Notes: generated by a model from the sequence alone, not told the origin. A stretch of DNA of 64,000 bases from RYN-230 sp963782185 (GCA_963782185.1 CAWAJB010000019.1:186001-250000), one strand, 5' to 3'; counted from the stretch's first letter, positions 38,115 through 47,473 are shown. Made by a program: numbers and translations.

Positions 38115-40739
38115 ATGGCCGAGCAGGAGCGTGGGCAGCTCCGGATCTACCTGGGCGCGGCGGCAGGCGCCGGGAAGACCTTTGACATGCTCGGCGAGGG
38201 CCACCGGCGGGCCGAGCGCGGCGCCGATGTGGTCGTGGCCTACGTGGAGACGCATGGCCGGTCGCACACCGCGGCGCTGCTGGACGGCCTGGAGGTCATC
38301 CCCCGGGCCCGGGTCTCCTACCGCGGCACGACGTTCGAGGAGATGGACCTCGACGCGGTGCTGGCCCGCAGCCCTGAGATCGCGCTGGTCGACGAGTACG
38401 CGCACACGAACGTGCCAGGGTCGCGGCACGCCAAGCGCTGGGAGGATGTCGAGGAGCTGCTGGCCGCGGGCATCGAGGTCATCTCCAACGTCAACATCCA
38501 GCACCTCGAATCCCTCAACGACGTCGTGCAGAAGATCACCGGAGTGCCGCAGCGGGAAACCGTGCCGGACGCCATGGTCCGCGCGGCCGACCAGGTCGAG
38601 CTGGTCAACATCACCCCAGAGGCACTCCGCCGCCGGATGGCGCACGGCAACATCTACGCGCCGGAGAAGATCGACGCCGCGCTGACCAACTACTTCCGCA
38701 CCGGCAACCTGACTGCCCTGCGCGAGCTGGCCCTGCTATGGCTGGCCGACAAGGTGGACGAGGGCCTGCAGCGCTACCGCGCCCAGCACGGTATTCGCGG
38801 CACCTGGGAGGCCCGCGAACGCGTGGTGGTGGCGCTGACCGGAGGTCCGGAGGGCGAGACCCTGATCCGCCGCGGGGCGCGGATCGCCGCCCGGTCCGCC
38901 GGCGGGGACCTGCTCGCCCTGCACGTGACCAGGTCCGACGGCCTGACCGGTGCCGACCCGGCCGCGCTGGCCCAGCAGCGGCGGCTGGTCGAGTCGCTCG
39001 GCGGCACCTACCACCAGGTCATCGGGGACGACATCCCCGAGGCCCTGCTCAGCTTCGCCCGCGCCGAGAACGCCACCCAGCTGGTGCTCGGCGCCAGCCG
39101 CCGGTCCTGGCTGTCGTCGGTGCTGACCGGGCCGGGTTTCGGCGCCCGCACCATCCGCGGCTCGGGCGACATCGACGTGCATATCGTGACCCACGCGCGC
39201 ATGGGCCGGGGCCGTGGGCTGCCGCGTGCCCGGGGCGGGCTGACCCGGCGCCGCCAGCTCATGGGCTACCTGCTCGCCGTGGCGCTCTGCCCGCTGCTGA
39301 CCCTGGCCCTGGCCGGGCTCCGCGGCCAGCTCAACCTGATCAGCGACGTGCTGGTCTTCCTGGTCGCGGTCATCGTGGTCGCCCTGGTGGGCGGGTTCGT
39401 ACCGGCGATCCTGGTCGCCATCGCCGGGTCGCTGCTGCTCAACTACTACTTCACCCCGCCGCTGCACCTCTGGACGATCGCCGAGGCCAACAACGCGCTG
39501 GCCCTGGGCGTGTTCGTGGTGGTGGCGCTGCTGGTCAGCTCGGTAGTGGACCGGGCCGCCCGGCGGACCCGGGAGGCGGCCCGGGCCAGCGCCGAATCAG
39601 AGCTCCTGGTGACCACGGCCGGCAGCGTGCTGCGCGGCCAGCGGGCCGTGGAGGCCGTCCTCGACCGGGTCCGCGAGGGCTTCGGGATGGAGTCCGTGAC
39701 GCTGCTCGAATGCGCCGGGAGCCAGGGAACGGCGTCCCGCGGCCCGACCGCCGGGTGGCACGTGGTGGCTCACTCGGGTGAGCCGCCGGTGAGCCGCCCG
39801 GCCGACGCCGACGTGGAGGTGCCGGTGGCCGAGACCCTGTCGCTGGCGCTGCGCGGCCCGTCCCTGCCCGCCGCGGACCGCCGGGTGCTGGGCGCGTTCG
39901 CCGCCTATGCCGCGGTGGCGCTGGAGCAGCAGCGCCTGGCCGCCGAGGCCGAGGCGGCCCGGCCCATCGCCGAGGCGGACCGGATGCGGACCGCGCTGCT
40001 CGCCGCGGTCAGCCACGACCTGCGCACCCCGCTGGCTTCCGCCAAGGCCGCCGTGACCAGCCTGCGCTCGGACGACATCCAGTGGGACGAGGAGGACCGC
40101 AACGAGCTGCTGGCCACCGCCGACGAGTCGCTCGACCGGCTGGCCCACCTGGTGGACAACCTGCTCGACATGAGCCGGCTGCAGGCCGGCGCGCTGTCGG
40201 TGTTCCCCCGCCCGGCCGGGCTGGACGAGATCGTCGCCCGGGCCCTCGACGACATCGGGCTCCCCGCCGCCAGGGTCACCGTGGACATCCCGGACTCGCT
40301 CCCCGGGGTCCGGGTCGACCCGGCCATCCTGGAGCGGGTGGTCGTGAACCTGACCCAGAACGCGCTGCGCTACTCCCCCGAGGGCAAGCCGCCGCTGCTG
40401 GCCGCGAGCGCCCTCGGGGACCGGGTCGAGCTGCGGGTGGTGGACCGCGGGCCGGGCATCCCGCGGTCCCATCGCGACCGGATGTTCGTGCCGTTCCAGC
40501 GGCTCGGCGACACCGACAACACCACCGGGGTAGGTCTCGGGCTGGCCCTGTCCCGCGGGCTCACCGAGGCCATGGGCGGCACCCTGGACCCGGAGGAAAC
40601 CCCGGGGGGCGGGCTGACCATGACGCTGTCGCTGCCGGCCGTGTCGCTGCCGGCCGGTTCTTTGCCGGACGTGTCTTTGCCGGACGTGTCTTTGCCGGAC
40701 GTGCCTGATCCCGGCGCGCCTGGCAGGCTGGTGGAGTGA
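38115..40739 (+). CDS. kdpD: KdpD, turgor/potassium sensor histidine kinase
   Basis: 874 residues, intact, from ATG 38115 behind AAGGAACGGG. The N-terminal KdpD domain has Walker A YLGAAAGAGKTFDMLG and DEYAHTNVPGSRHAKRWEDV; a universal-stress-like domain follows (residues about 250-380), then four helices (LLAVALCPLLTLALAG, ...). HisKA has VSHDLRTPLASAK with His near 634, HATPase NLTQNALRYSPEG, DRGPGIP and GVGLGLALSRG. The C-terminus carries three SLPDV repeats. It overlaps kdpE by four bases (GTGA). Phosphorylates KdpE at low K+ and is the presumed control of kdpFABC. Confidence 0.95.
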   Translation: MAEQERGQLRIYLGAAAGAGKTFDMLGEGHRRAERGADVVVAYVETHGRSHTAALLDGLEVIPRARVSYRGTTFEEMDLDAVLARSPEIALVDEYAHTNVPGSRHAKRWEDVEELLAAGIEVISNVNIQHLESLNDVVQKITGVPQRETVPDAMVRAADQVELVNITPEALRRRMAHGNIYAPEKIDAALTNYFRTGNLTALRELALLWLADKVDEGLQRYRAQHGIRGTWEARERVVVALTGGPEGETLIRRGARIAARSAGGDLLALHVTRSDGLTGADPAALAQQRRLVESLGGTYHQVIGDDIPEALLSFARAENATQLVLGASRRSWLSSVLTGPGFGARTIRGSGDIDVHIVTHARMGRGRGLPRARGGLTRRRQLMGYLLAVALCPLLTLALAGLRGQLNLISDVLVFLVAVIVVALVGGFVPAILVAIAGSLLLNYYFTPPLHLWTIAEANNALALGVFVVVALLVSSVVDRAARRTREAARASAESELLVTTAGSVLRGQRAVEAVLDRVREGFGMESVTLLECAGSQGTASRGPTAGWHVVAHSGEPPVSRPADADVEVPVAETLSLALRGPSLPAADRRVLGAFAAYAAVALEQQRLAAEAEAARPIAEADRMRTALLAAVSHDLRTPLASAKAAVTSLRSDDIQWDEEDRNELLATADESLDRLAHLVDNLLDMSRLQAGALSVFPRPAGLDEIVARALDDIGLPAARVTVDIPDSLPGVRVDPAILERVVVNLTQNALRYSPEGKPPLLAASALGDRVELRVVDRGPGIPRSHRDRMFVPFQRLGDTDNTTGVGLGLALSRGLTEAMGGTLDPEETPGGGLTMTLSLPAVSLPAGSLPDVSLPDVSLPDVPDPGAPGRLVE

Positions 40740-41449
40740 CCCGCGTCCTGGTCGTCGACGACGAACCGCAGATCCTGCGTGCGCTGCGGATCAACCTCCG
40801 GGTGCGCAACTACGAGGTGGACACGGCCGCGACGGGGTCCGAGGCGCTGACCGCGGCGGGCCGGCACCCGCCGGACCTGGTGCTCCTCGACCTGGGCCTG
40901 CCCGACCTGGAGGGGGTCGAGGTCATCGAGGGGCTGCGCGGGTGGACCCAGGCCCCGATCATCGTGCTGTCCGGCCGGGCGGACAGCACCGACAAGGTCG
41001 AGGCGCTCGACGCCGGCGCGGACGACTACGTGACCAAGCCGTTCGGCATGGAGGAACTGCTGGCCCGGATGCGCGCCGCGCTCCGGCGGGCCGCCCCCGT
41101 GGCCGACGAGCCGGTCGTCCAGCTCGGCGACCTCGTCATCGACCTGGCCGCCAAGACCGTCACCGCCGGCGGCGACGGGACGGTCCGGCTCACCCCGACC
41201 GAATGGCACCTGCTCGAGGTACTGCTGCGCAACCCGGGCAAGCTCCTCACCCAGCGCCAGCTGCTGACCGACGTGTGGGGGCCGGGTTACGCCGACGCGT
41301 CCGGCAACCTCCGGCTTTACATGGCCCAGCTGCGGCGCAAACTCGAGCCCGACCCGGCGCGGCCCCGCTGGCTGCTCACCGAGCCCGGGATGGGCTACCG
41401 CTTCCAGCCGGACGGCGACCCGGAGGCCGATAAGACCACCGTCGGCTGA
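40736..41449 (+). CDS. kdpE: KdpE, OmpR-family response regulator
   Basis: 237 residues from GTG 40736, overlapping the kdpD stop. Receiver: VLVVDDEPQILRALRI, LVLLDLGLPDLEGVEVI with the phospho-Asp, IIVLSGRADSTDKVEALDAG and YVTKPFGMEELLARMRAAL. The winged-helix domain has LTPTEWHLLEVLLRNPGKLL, QLLTDVWGPGY and LLTEPGMGYRFQP. Close paralogue of the regulator at 33273. Expected to bind the CGCATG direct repeats in the two 75-bp elements. Confidence 0.94.
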   Translation: MTRVLVVDDEPQILRALRINLRVRNYEVDTAATGSEALTAAGRHPPDLVLLDLGLPDLEGVEVIEGLRGWTQAPIIVLSGRADSTDKVEALDAGADDYVTKPFGMEELLARMRAALRRAAPVADEPVVQLGDLVIDLAAKTVTAGGDGTVRLTPTEWHLLEVLLRNPGKLLTQRQLLTDVWGPGYADASGNLRLYMAQLRRKLEPDPARPRWLLTEPGMGYRFQPDGDPEADKTTVG

Positions 41450-41598
41450 CCGCGCCACGTGACGGCTGATGCGCACGGACGGTCATGAGGTCGCGACGTT
41501 TATCGATCTTAATCCGGCTACAGAACATAAGTGGCGGGGGCCATCCCGGGCGCGCGGGCGTCCAGGACACAGCAGACGTGGCGGCGAGCGGCGAGCCG

Positions 41599-43326
41599 GT
41601 GAACGATCTCATGAGCGTCCCCCCTCACTGCGTTTCCGCAGACATGCTGGCCGCCCTGGCCACCGGCGGCGGGGGAGCCGCCGCGGTCAGGCATCTGGCC
41701 GCCGCGCAGTACAGCAAGCACGTCCTGCTCATCTGGGCGGTCCGGGACGCGGCCCGCCGGATGCGTCATCCGCAGGCCAGCCACGCCGCGCGCGGCTGCG
41801 AACTGCTGGCCGAGGTGCAGCGCCAGGCACCCGACGCGGTCGAGGCGGTACTGCGGCACCCGGCCGCCGGGGCGTGGGCCGCCCGGGCCCTGCGGGCCCT
41901 GCTGAGTGAGGAACCGCCCGCCGGGACGTGGCCGGCCCGGCCCGGCGCCGAGCCCGCCCGGCTGGCCGCGCTGGCGGCCGCCGCCGCGATCAGGGCGCGC
42001 TACCCGTGCGCGATCGAGGTCCCCGCCTACCGCGGCGTCGTCACGCTGCCGTCGGTCGGGCAGGTCATGCTGTCCGCGGGATGGGCGGCGGCTGGCGGGC
42101 CTGCGGCCCGCGGGCCTGCGGCCGGCACCATGGCCAACGTGCGGTACACGGCGGAGGGCACCCGGGTCATCATGGGGCGCCACCTGGTCCTCGTTCCCAC
42201 CGATACCCGGACCGACGGCCCCGGATGGCGCGGCCTGCGCCGGCTGTGCGCCACGGAGCGGGGGATGACGCTGCGCCTCGTGATCGATGACCTGGACCCG
42301 GACCGGATGCCGTCCGCCCGGGACCTGGGCGGCCGGCTCAGCCTCGCCGAGGCCACCCGGTGGCAGCGGATCCTGCCCCGGGCGTGGGATCTGCTGGCCG
42401 ATCTGCCCGGGACCGCCGCCGAGGAGATCCACGCGGTGGTCCGGGCGCTGACGCCGCTGCGGCGCCCGGCCCACGGGCAGGTCAGCACCAGTTCGCCGGA
42501 GGCGTTCGGCGGCGTGGCCCTGTCGCCCCCGGCCGACGCCCTCGCCCTCGCCGGGGCGCTGGCGCAGGAGGCCCAGCACGCGAAGCTGGGCGCACTCCTG
42601 GACCTGGTCGCGCTGACCCGGCCCGATGACGGGCAGCGCTACGACGCCCCGTGGTGTGATCACCCGCGATGTGCCGACGCCTGGTGTGAGGATGCGCGGC
42701 GCGACGGCGGGCGGTGTGACGGAACGTGGCCGGCGGCCCCCCTGCTCCGCCGGGCCTACGGCTGCCTCGGTGTCAGCGGCTTCTGGCGGTGGCAGTGCGA
42801 GGCGGAAGACCGCGTGGCCGCGGCCCGGGCCCGGATGGAGTTCCGGCGCTGGCGTGACGCCGCCGCCACCGCGACCAGGGTGCTGGCGGCCAGCGGCCGG
42901 CTGACCGGGCCGGGACGCACGTTCGTCGCGGGCATGGCCGCTACGCTGCAAGCCTGGGCGGAGGACGAGGCACCCCGCGCCGCCGTGCCGCGGGCCCGGG
43001 GTGGTCCGGGACTCCCCCGCAACCAGCTGACGGTCGGCGGCCCGGGAGTGCGGATGCGCGACGAGATCACGGTGCTGCGCGCCGGCGCACCGGCACCCGG
43101 TGTACTCGCCACTGGCGTGCCGGCCAGCGGTGTGCTCGCCACTGGCGTGCCGGCCAGCGGCGTGCTCGACGCCGGCGTGAGCGCAGCCGGTGCGGCGGCG
43201 TGCGGCGCGTTCCGCAGCCGCGTGCCCGACCTGACCGGGCTGCCGCTCGGCGATCTCGACCGCTACGGCCGGGGCCGCCTCGCCACGGCCGCGCGGCGGA
43301 TCGTCACCGCGGGCGGGGACCGGTGA
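41599..43326 (+). CDS. HExxH-family peptide-modification protein with altered motif and precursor-like tail
   Basis: About 575 residues; GTG 41599 or ATG 41611 start best (VPPHCVSADMLAALATGGGG matches the family N-terminus). The family, known from aKG-HExxH peptide beta-hydroxylases and FxSxx clusters, has HExxH followed by KL.ALLDL; here the motif reads AQEAQHAKLGALLDLVAL, with Gln for the first His (CAG 42565-42567). A Cys/Asp-rich insert (APWCDHPRCADAWCEDARRD) follows where relatives have a short Pro/Arg loop. After a GVLATGVPAS decapeptide repeat, the tail SRVPDLTGLPLGDLDRYGRG resembles the leader of FxSxx precursors. No radical-SAM partner is in view. Activity is uncertain because a metal ligand is missing. 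Confidence 0.65.
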   Translation: MNDLMSVPPHCVSADMLAALATGGGGAAAVRHLAAAQYSKHVLLIWAVRDAARRMRHPQASHAARGCELLAEVQRQAPDAVEAVLRHPAAGAWAARALRALLSEEPPAGTWPARPGAEPARLAALAAAAAIRARYPCAIEVPAYRGVVTLPSVGQVMLSAGWAAAGGPAARGPAAGTMANVRYTAEGTRVIMGRHLVLVPTDTRTDGPGWRGLRRLCATERGMTLRLVIDDLDPDRMPSARDLGGRLSLAEATRWQRILPRAWDLLADLPGTAAEEIHAVVRALTPLRRPAHGQVSTSSPEAFGGVALSPPADALALAGALAQEAQHAKLGALLDLVALTRPDDGQRYDAPWCDHPRCADAWCEDARRDGGRCDGTWPAAPLLRRAYGCLGVSGFWRWQCEAEDRVAAARARMEFRRWRDAAATATRVLAASGRLTGPGRTFVAGMAATLQAWAEDEAPRAAVPRARGGPGLPRNQLTVGGPGVRMRDEITVLRAGAPAPGVLATGVPASGVLATGVPASGVLDAGVSAAGAAACGAFRSRVPDLTGLPLGDLDRYGRGRLATAARRIVTAGGDR

Positions 43327-43829
43327 CCGCCGGGCGGGCGATGCGCTACACCAAGTGGGGCGGGATCGACCACTGGCACTTCGAGCTGGAGCCGCTCGGC
43401 CGCGATGAGTTCGGCGAGTGGTTCTTCGGCCGCAAGGGCCTCATCCAGCAGCGGGGCGCCGAGCCCCCGATGGTCCACCCGCACGACTTCGTGCTGCTCG
43501 TCCCGGCCGAGGGCTGCTGGACCGCGTACTTCAACGCCGAGGACGACATGGAGATCTACGTGGACGTGACCACCCGGCCGGTGCTGGACGGGAACACGGT
43601 CACGGCGGTGGACCTCGACCTGGACGTGGTCCGCTACGCCGACGGCCGGGTGGAGATCCTCGACGAGGACGAGTTCGCCGAGCACCAGGTGCAGCTGGCC
43701 TACCCGGCCGAGCTGATCAGCCAGGCCCGGGCGACCTGCGACTGGCTGGTCGGGGCGGTCTCGTCCCGGGCCGAGCCGTTCGGGCGGGCCGGGGCGGCCT
43801 GGCTGGCCCGGGCCCGCGGGGGAGCCTGA
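43323..43829 (+). CDS. DUF402 domain protein
   Basis: 168 residues from GTG 43323, overlapping the preceding stop (GTGA). Visible: GGIDHWHFELEPLGRDEFGE, HDFVLLVPAEGCWTAYFNAE, YVDVTTRPVLDG, AVDLDLDVVRYADGRVEILD and DEFAEHQVQLAYPAELI, the conserved acidic and aromatic pattern of DUF402 nucleotide phosphatases/hydrolases. Intact. Translational coupling to the HExxH-family gene suggests shared expression, though DUF402 proteins usually act alone on nucleotides. Confidence 0.85.
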   Translation: MTAGRAMRYTKWGGIDHWHFELEPLGRDEFGEWFFGRKGLIQQRGAEPPMVHPHDFVLLVPAEGCWTAYFNAEDDMEIYVDVTTRPVLDGNTVTAVDLDLDVVRYADGRVEILDEDEFAEHQVQLAYPAELISQARATCDWLVGAVSSRAEPFGRAGAAWLARARGGA

Positions 43830-43926
43830 CCCGGCGGCGGGCCGGCCGCTCCGGCGCCTGCCGGCGCGCCGGCGCCGCCCGGGCGGGCCCGGGTTCACTA
43901 GGGTGGCAGGGACAACGGGAGGACGG

Positions 43927-44220
43927 ATGTCCGTGACACCAGACCCAGCTCACCTGAGCAATCATCACCGGAACACGCTGCGCCAGATCTTCGAGCACCC
44001 GGTCAGCCACAACATCGAGTGGCGGGCCGTCGTGTCGCTGCTGGACGCAGTCGGCACCACGGTGGAGCAGCCCGGCGGGAAGCTGGACGTGTCGATCGGG
44101 TCCCAGAAGGAGTTCATCGAGCCTCCCTCGGGCAAGGACCTCGACACGCAGACCGTTCTCGACCTGCGCCGGATGCTGGGCAGCGCGGGCTACGGGCCGG
44201 ACGGGCCCGGCACGTCCTAG
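43927..44220 (+). CDS. Small conserved actinobacterial protein, function unknown
   Basis: 97 residues starting ATG 43927 behind GGGAGGACGG. Contains LSNHHRNTLRQIFEHPVSHN, IEWRAVVSLLDAVG, and KDLDTQTVLDLRRMLGSAGY. The first part resembles the HicA-like fold of similar-sized actinobacterial proteins, from memory, but no antitoxin partner is adjacent, so a toxin role is not supported. Followed by a short gap and a convergent gene. Confidence 0.7.
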   Translation: MSVTPDPAHLSNHHRNTLRQIFEHPVSHNIEWRAVVSLLDAVGTTVEQPGGKLDVSIGSQKEFIEPPSGKDLDTQTVLDLRRMLGSAGYGPDGPGTS

Positions 44221-44264
44221 AAAGCCCGGCCGCGGGAACCGCCCGGGCCTGCCGCAGCGGGGGT

Positions 44265-44891
44265 TCAGCCGCGGATCTGCTCGCGCACGGTGGCGGTGAT
44301 CTGGTCCGCCCGGTCGATGATGCCGTCCGCCTTCCCGGTCTCGGCGATCATCTCCAGGCTGGCCCGCTCGTCTGAGATCGCCGCCAGGTTGATCTCCACG
44401 TTGATCCGGGCCGTGGACGCGGCGGCCCGGGCGCACTCGGCCGCGGCGGCCACGTCACTGATCACGTTGTGGTTGCCGATCACGACCAGCGCCTCCGCGA
44501 GGTCGACCACCATCCCGGCCAGGCTGATGACCTGGGCCGGGGGCCAGGCCGCGTTGGCGAGGGACGCGGCGACGGCCGCCGCCCGGGCCGCCTGCTCCTC
44601 GCCCGTCGACCTGGGCAGCCGGTAGGCGTCCGCGACCGCCAGGAATGCGTCCGCGTCCGCGTCGGCCAGCCGCAGCGCGATGTTGCGCAGCTCATCCACC
44701 TCGGCGATGATCCGGCTGACCGTCACCTGGTGCTCGGCGTACTTCTCGCCGGTGGTGTACCGGGCCACCATGCCGAGCAGGGCCGCGCCCTGCGCGGCCA
44801 GCAGGGCCGCGGCGGCGCCGCCGCCCGGGGCAGGGACCCGCCCGGCGAGCTCATCCAGGAACTCACCGATGGTCTGGTCGCGGATGGCCAC
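44265..44891 (-). CDS. Cyclodeaminase/cyclohydrolase family protein (FTCD C-terminal domain)
   Basis: 208 residues, helical bundle. GTG 44891 lies behind GGAGGACAC. IGEFLDELAGRVPAPGGGAA is the family N-terminal loop; GNHNVISDVAAAAECARAA and TARINVEINLAAI are conserved core segments. Relatives convert 5-formimino-THF to 5,10-methenyl-THF in histidine or folate metabolism. It stands without a formiminotransferase domain, as many actinobacterial copies do. Intact. Confidence 0.88.
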   Translation of the reverse strand: MAIRDQTIGEFLDELAGRVPAPGGGAAAALLAAQGAALLGMVARYTTGEKYAEHQVTVSRIIAEVDELRNIALRLADADADAFLAVADAYRLPRSTGEEQAARAAAVAASLANAAWPPAQVISLAGMVVDLAEALVVIGNHNVISDVAAAAECARAAASTARINVEINLAAISDERASLEMIAETGKADGIIDRADQITATVREQIRG

Positions 44892-44975
44892 GTGTCCTCC
44901 GGTCAGGTGGGGGGCGTGGTGGCGCCCGCGACGATCTTCCCACGCAGCCCGGTGCCGCCGTCACAGGCCCGGCCG

Positions 44976-45205
44976 TCAGCGACGTCGCCGCAGATTTGCC
45001 TTGTAGTCCTGCACCTGCTGGAGCACCTGGTCCCGCTGCTCCTGGCTGAGGGCCGCGAGTTTGGCCTCCGTCTCCTCGGGCCGGGCCGGGCCGGGTCCAG
45101 CGGGGTCCCATCCGGAAAGGTCGGGAAGCCGGGGATGCGGTTGTACAGGCCGACGTGTTCCGGGCTGGCGGCCGCAGAATCGGCATCGGCTGGGCCAGTT
45201 CGGCT
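44976..45205 (-). CDS. Small hypothetical protein (frameshifted)
   Basis: After correcting one shift in a GGCCC repeat near 45085 this reads EHVGLYNRIPGFPTFPDGTP, LDPARP, EETEAKLAALSQEQRDQVLQ and QVQDYKANLRRRR, ending at TGA 44976-44978. The C-terminal half is a charged helix. The start is unclear (around 45205). Codon pattern and a sensible ending support a real gene; function unknown. Confidence 0.45.
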
Positions 45206-45275
45206 ATGTACACCGACACACCCTCGGAACCCGGCCCGACATCCGGCCCATGAGCCGGATGCTAACGGCGGATGG

Positions 45276-45464
45276 CTAGCCGATGACCAGGAGGGCGACG
45301 ATGAACAGGACCACGGCCACGGCCACCACGAGGCCCGCGAGGATGGCCACGCGGTTGCGCGGGGCACGCATCGACCACGGCGCAGTGTCGGAGCCGGAAC
45401 GCCCGTTCGCGAACGCACGGAACTGGGCAGTGCTGGCCGACGGGTCAGGCTCGGGGTTCGGCAT
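45276..45464 (-). CDS. Small single-helix membrane protein
   Basis: 62 residues from ATG 45464: a soluble N-terminal part (MPNPEPDPSASTAQFRAFAN), WSMRAPRNR, then one helix VAILAGLVVAVAVVLFIVAL with LVIG at the end. No family recognised. Positive residues before the helix predict an inside N-terminus. Same strand as the small gene downstream. Confidence 0.55.
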   Translation of the reverse strand: MPNPEPDPSASTAQFRAFANGRSGSDTAPWSMRAPRNRVAILAGLVVAVAVVLFIVALLVIG

Positions 45465-45539
45465 GCGCCGACTGTATCGGCCCTGACCTGCCCGCGAGTG
45501 GGTTTATCGGGGATTGCGGAATTTCGCGGGACGTCCTGG

Positions 45540-46022
45540 CTATCCGCCGGCATGACTGGCCGGCAGAATGTCCGCCCGGCTCACCAGCCGCGAGAGCACG
45601 ATCACGCTGCGGGTGCGGTCCACGAACGGCTCGGCGACGATCCGCTCCACCACCTGCTCGAAGTGCTGCACGTCCGCCGCGCGGATGTGCAGCAGTGCGT
45701 CCGCCTCCCCCGTGATCGTGCAGGCCCCGGTCACCTCGGGATATTTGCTCAGCGCGGCGCCGATGGCGCTGGGGGAGGTCCGGCCGCGGCAGAACAGTTC
45801 CACGTACGCCTCGGTGGTCCAGCCCAGGGCCGAAGGGTCAACGGTCACGGTGAACCCGGTGATGGCCCCGGACGCCCGGAGCCGGTTGACCCGCCGCTTG
45901 ACCGCGGACGCGGACAACCCCACGGTGACCCCGATATCGGCGTAACTGGCCCGGGCGTCCTCCACCAGCACGGCCACGATCCGCTCGTCCAGTTCATCGA
46001 AAGCAGCAGGTCTTCCCGGCAC
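45540..46022 (-). CDS. Lrp/AsnC-family transcriptional regulator
   Basis: 160 residues from GTG 46022, with GGATCGAGG upstream. The N-terminal helix-turn-helix reads LDERIVAVLVEDARASYADI, VGLSASAVKRRVNRLRASG; the C-terminal RAM ligand domain has VTGACTITGEADALLHIRA and FEQVVERI. Lrp proteins sense amino acids and often act locally; the agmatinase gene 1.8 kb away is a possible target, but this is only inference. The 317 bp upstream (46023-46339) hold no gene I can see, only an 11-bp direct repeat CCTGCAGAAG near 46272. Confidence 0.88.
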   Translation of the reverse strand: MPGRPAAFDELDERIVAVLVEDARASYADIGVTVGLSASAVKRRVNRLRASGAITGFTVTVDPSALGWTTEAYVELFCRGRTSPSAIGAALSKYPEVTGACTITGEADALLHIRAADVQHFEQVVERIVAEPFVDRTRSVIVLSRLVSRADILPASHAGG

Positions 46023-46339
46023 GCCTCGATCCTGCCAGCCCCGGACCCCGGCGGCCATCATGGCCTGCCCCCGGCACGCCGGTGCGCCGGGGCCGGGGCA
46101 GTTCCGCGGGCCCCGGCCAGTACCCCGCCAAACGCTGCGGAACTGCTAAGTGAATTACGCGAATAGTTCCGTTTTCTCCTATTCTACTTCGTCAGGAAAG
46201 CAGAATGCCGGGCGTTCCCTGGCAGTACGGATGAAATACGGCTAAATGGCAGCTGGCAAGGTCAGGATAATCCTGCAGAAGTCCTGCAGAAGGTCTCATG
46301 CCCTGATTACGATCCCAAACTGGGAGCAAGGGGAGCGTG

Positions 46340-47473
46340 ATGAGAATCTGCCCGACGTGTGGGGACATGGTGGCCGCGACGCTGCGTTGCTGCCCCCGCT
46401 GCTCCGGGCCGCTGCCGGAGCCACGGACCGGTTACGGGGGGCCGCCGGGGTACGCCGGCGAACCCGGGTATCCCCCGCAATCCGGGTATCCCGCGGAGGC
46501 TGACTACCTCGCGGCTCCTTACGCCGCGGAGGCCGGCTACCTCGCGGAACCGTCATATCCCGCGGAGCCGGGGTATGCCGTGGAACCCGGGTACAGGCCG
46601 GAATCGTACGAGCCGGCGTGGTACGAGCCAGCGCCGTACGAGCCAGCGCCGTACGAGCCAGCGCCGTACGAGCCAGCGCCGTACGAGCCAGCGCCGTACG
46701 AGGATGCCACCGGGCCGGACGCGTTCGGGGACCGGTTCGCCTGCGCAGGCCCCCCGACCAGCGGGTTTCCCCCCTGGCACGTCGCAGAACCCGAGGCCGT
46801 CCCGGAAGACGACACGGCGTCCCGGCTGCTCTGCGCACCGCCCGGCCCGCCGCACCAGGCGCCGCGCCACCGGGCTCGGATCGCCGGGGCCGCGCTGGGC
46901 ACGGTCGCGCTGCTGGCCGGGGTGATCACCGCCTGGGCGGTTTTCGGCCAGGACCGGGCGGGGCCCGGGCCCCGCCTGGCCGGCCGCCAGGCCACGGCCA
47001 CGCGCCGGGCCAGTCCCGCCGCCCGCGCCACCCCGTCCCCCTCACCGCCGCCCCCCGCCCCCGGCGATGGCGCCATCGTGGTGGCCATGGCCCCCGGGAT
47101 GAGCCAGGCGCCAGACGCCGCGCAGGTGGACGGTTTCCTGGTCAGCTACTTCACGGCTATCAACACCCACGACTACGAGCGCTACGAACGGCTGCTGGTC
47201 CCATCCCGGCGGGCGGAACTGACCGCGGCCGACTTCGCCCGGGGGTACGGGACGACCACCGACACCGGCGCCAGCATCGTCGGGATCTCACCGACCACGG
47301 GCGGCGTGGCGGCCACCGTGAGCTTCACCAGCGAGCAGCGGGAGGCCCCCGGCGCGGACGTCACCACATGCACGCTGTGGGACATCACCTTGTACTTGCG
47401 GAACCAGGACGCCACCCTGCTGATCGGCAGCCCGCCCCCGGCCTACCACGCCTACCACCGCTCCTGCCCCTGA
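46340..47473 (+). CDS. Zinc-ribbon membrane protein with YEPAP repeats and NTF2-like ectodomain
   Basis: 377 residues. ATG 46340 follows AAGGGGAG. Zinc ribbon CPTCGDMVAATLRCCPRC at the N-terminus, then a Pro/Tyr/Glu-rich linker including five YEPAP units (about 46620-46705), a helix IAGAALGTVALLAGVITAWA, and an extracytoplasmic domain of about 120 residues: FLVSYFTAINTHDYERYERL, AELTAADFARGYGTTTD, GVAATVSFTSEQRE, CTLWDITLYL, LIGSPPPAYHAYHRSC. The ectodomain aligns with that of the 55083 gene, including both Cys. Topology implies a cytoplasmic ribbon and an outside domain. Function unknown. Confidence 0.75.
   Translation: MRICPTCGDMVAATLRCCPRCSGPLPEPRTGYGGPPGYAGEPGYPPQSGYPAEADYLAAPYAAEAGYLAEPSYPAEPGYAVEPGYRPESYEPAWYEPAPYEPAPYEPAPYEPAPYEPAPYEDATGPDAFGDRFACAGPPTSGFPPWHVAEPEAVPEDDTASRLLCAPPGPPHQAPRHRARIAGAALGTVALLAGVITAWAVFGQDRAGPGPRLAGRQATATRRASPAARATPSPSPPPPAPGDGAIVVAMAPGMSQAPDAAQVDGFLVSYFTAINTHDYERYERLLVPSRRAELTAADFARGYGTTTDTGASIVGISPTTGGVAATVSFTSEQREAPGADVTTCTLWDITLYLRNQDATLLIGSPPPAYHAYHRSCP

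Noticed and set aside
43927..44220. HicA-type toxin
   Set aside because: Only faint similarity and no adjacent antitoxin gene.
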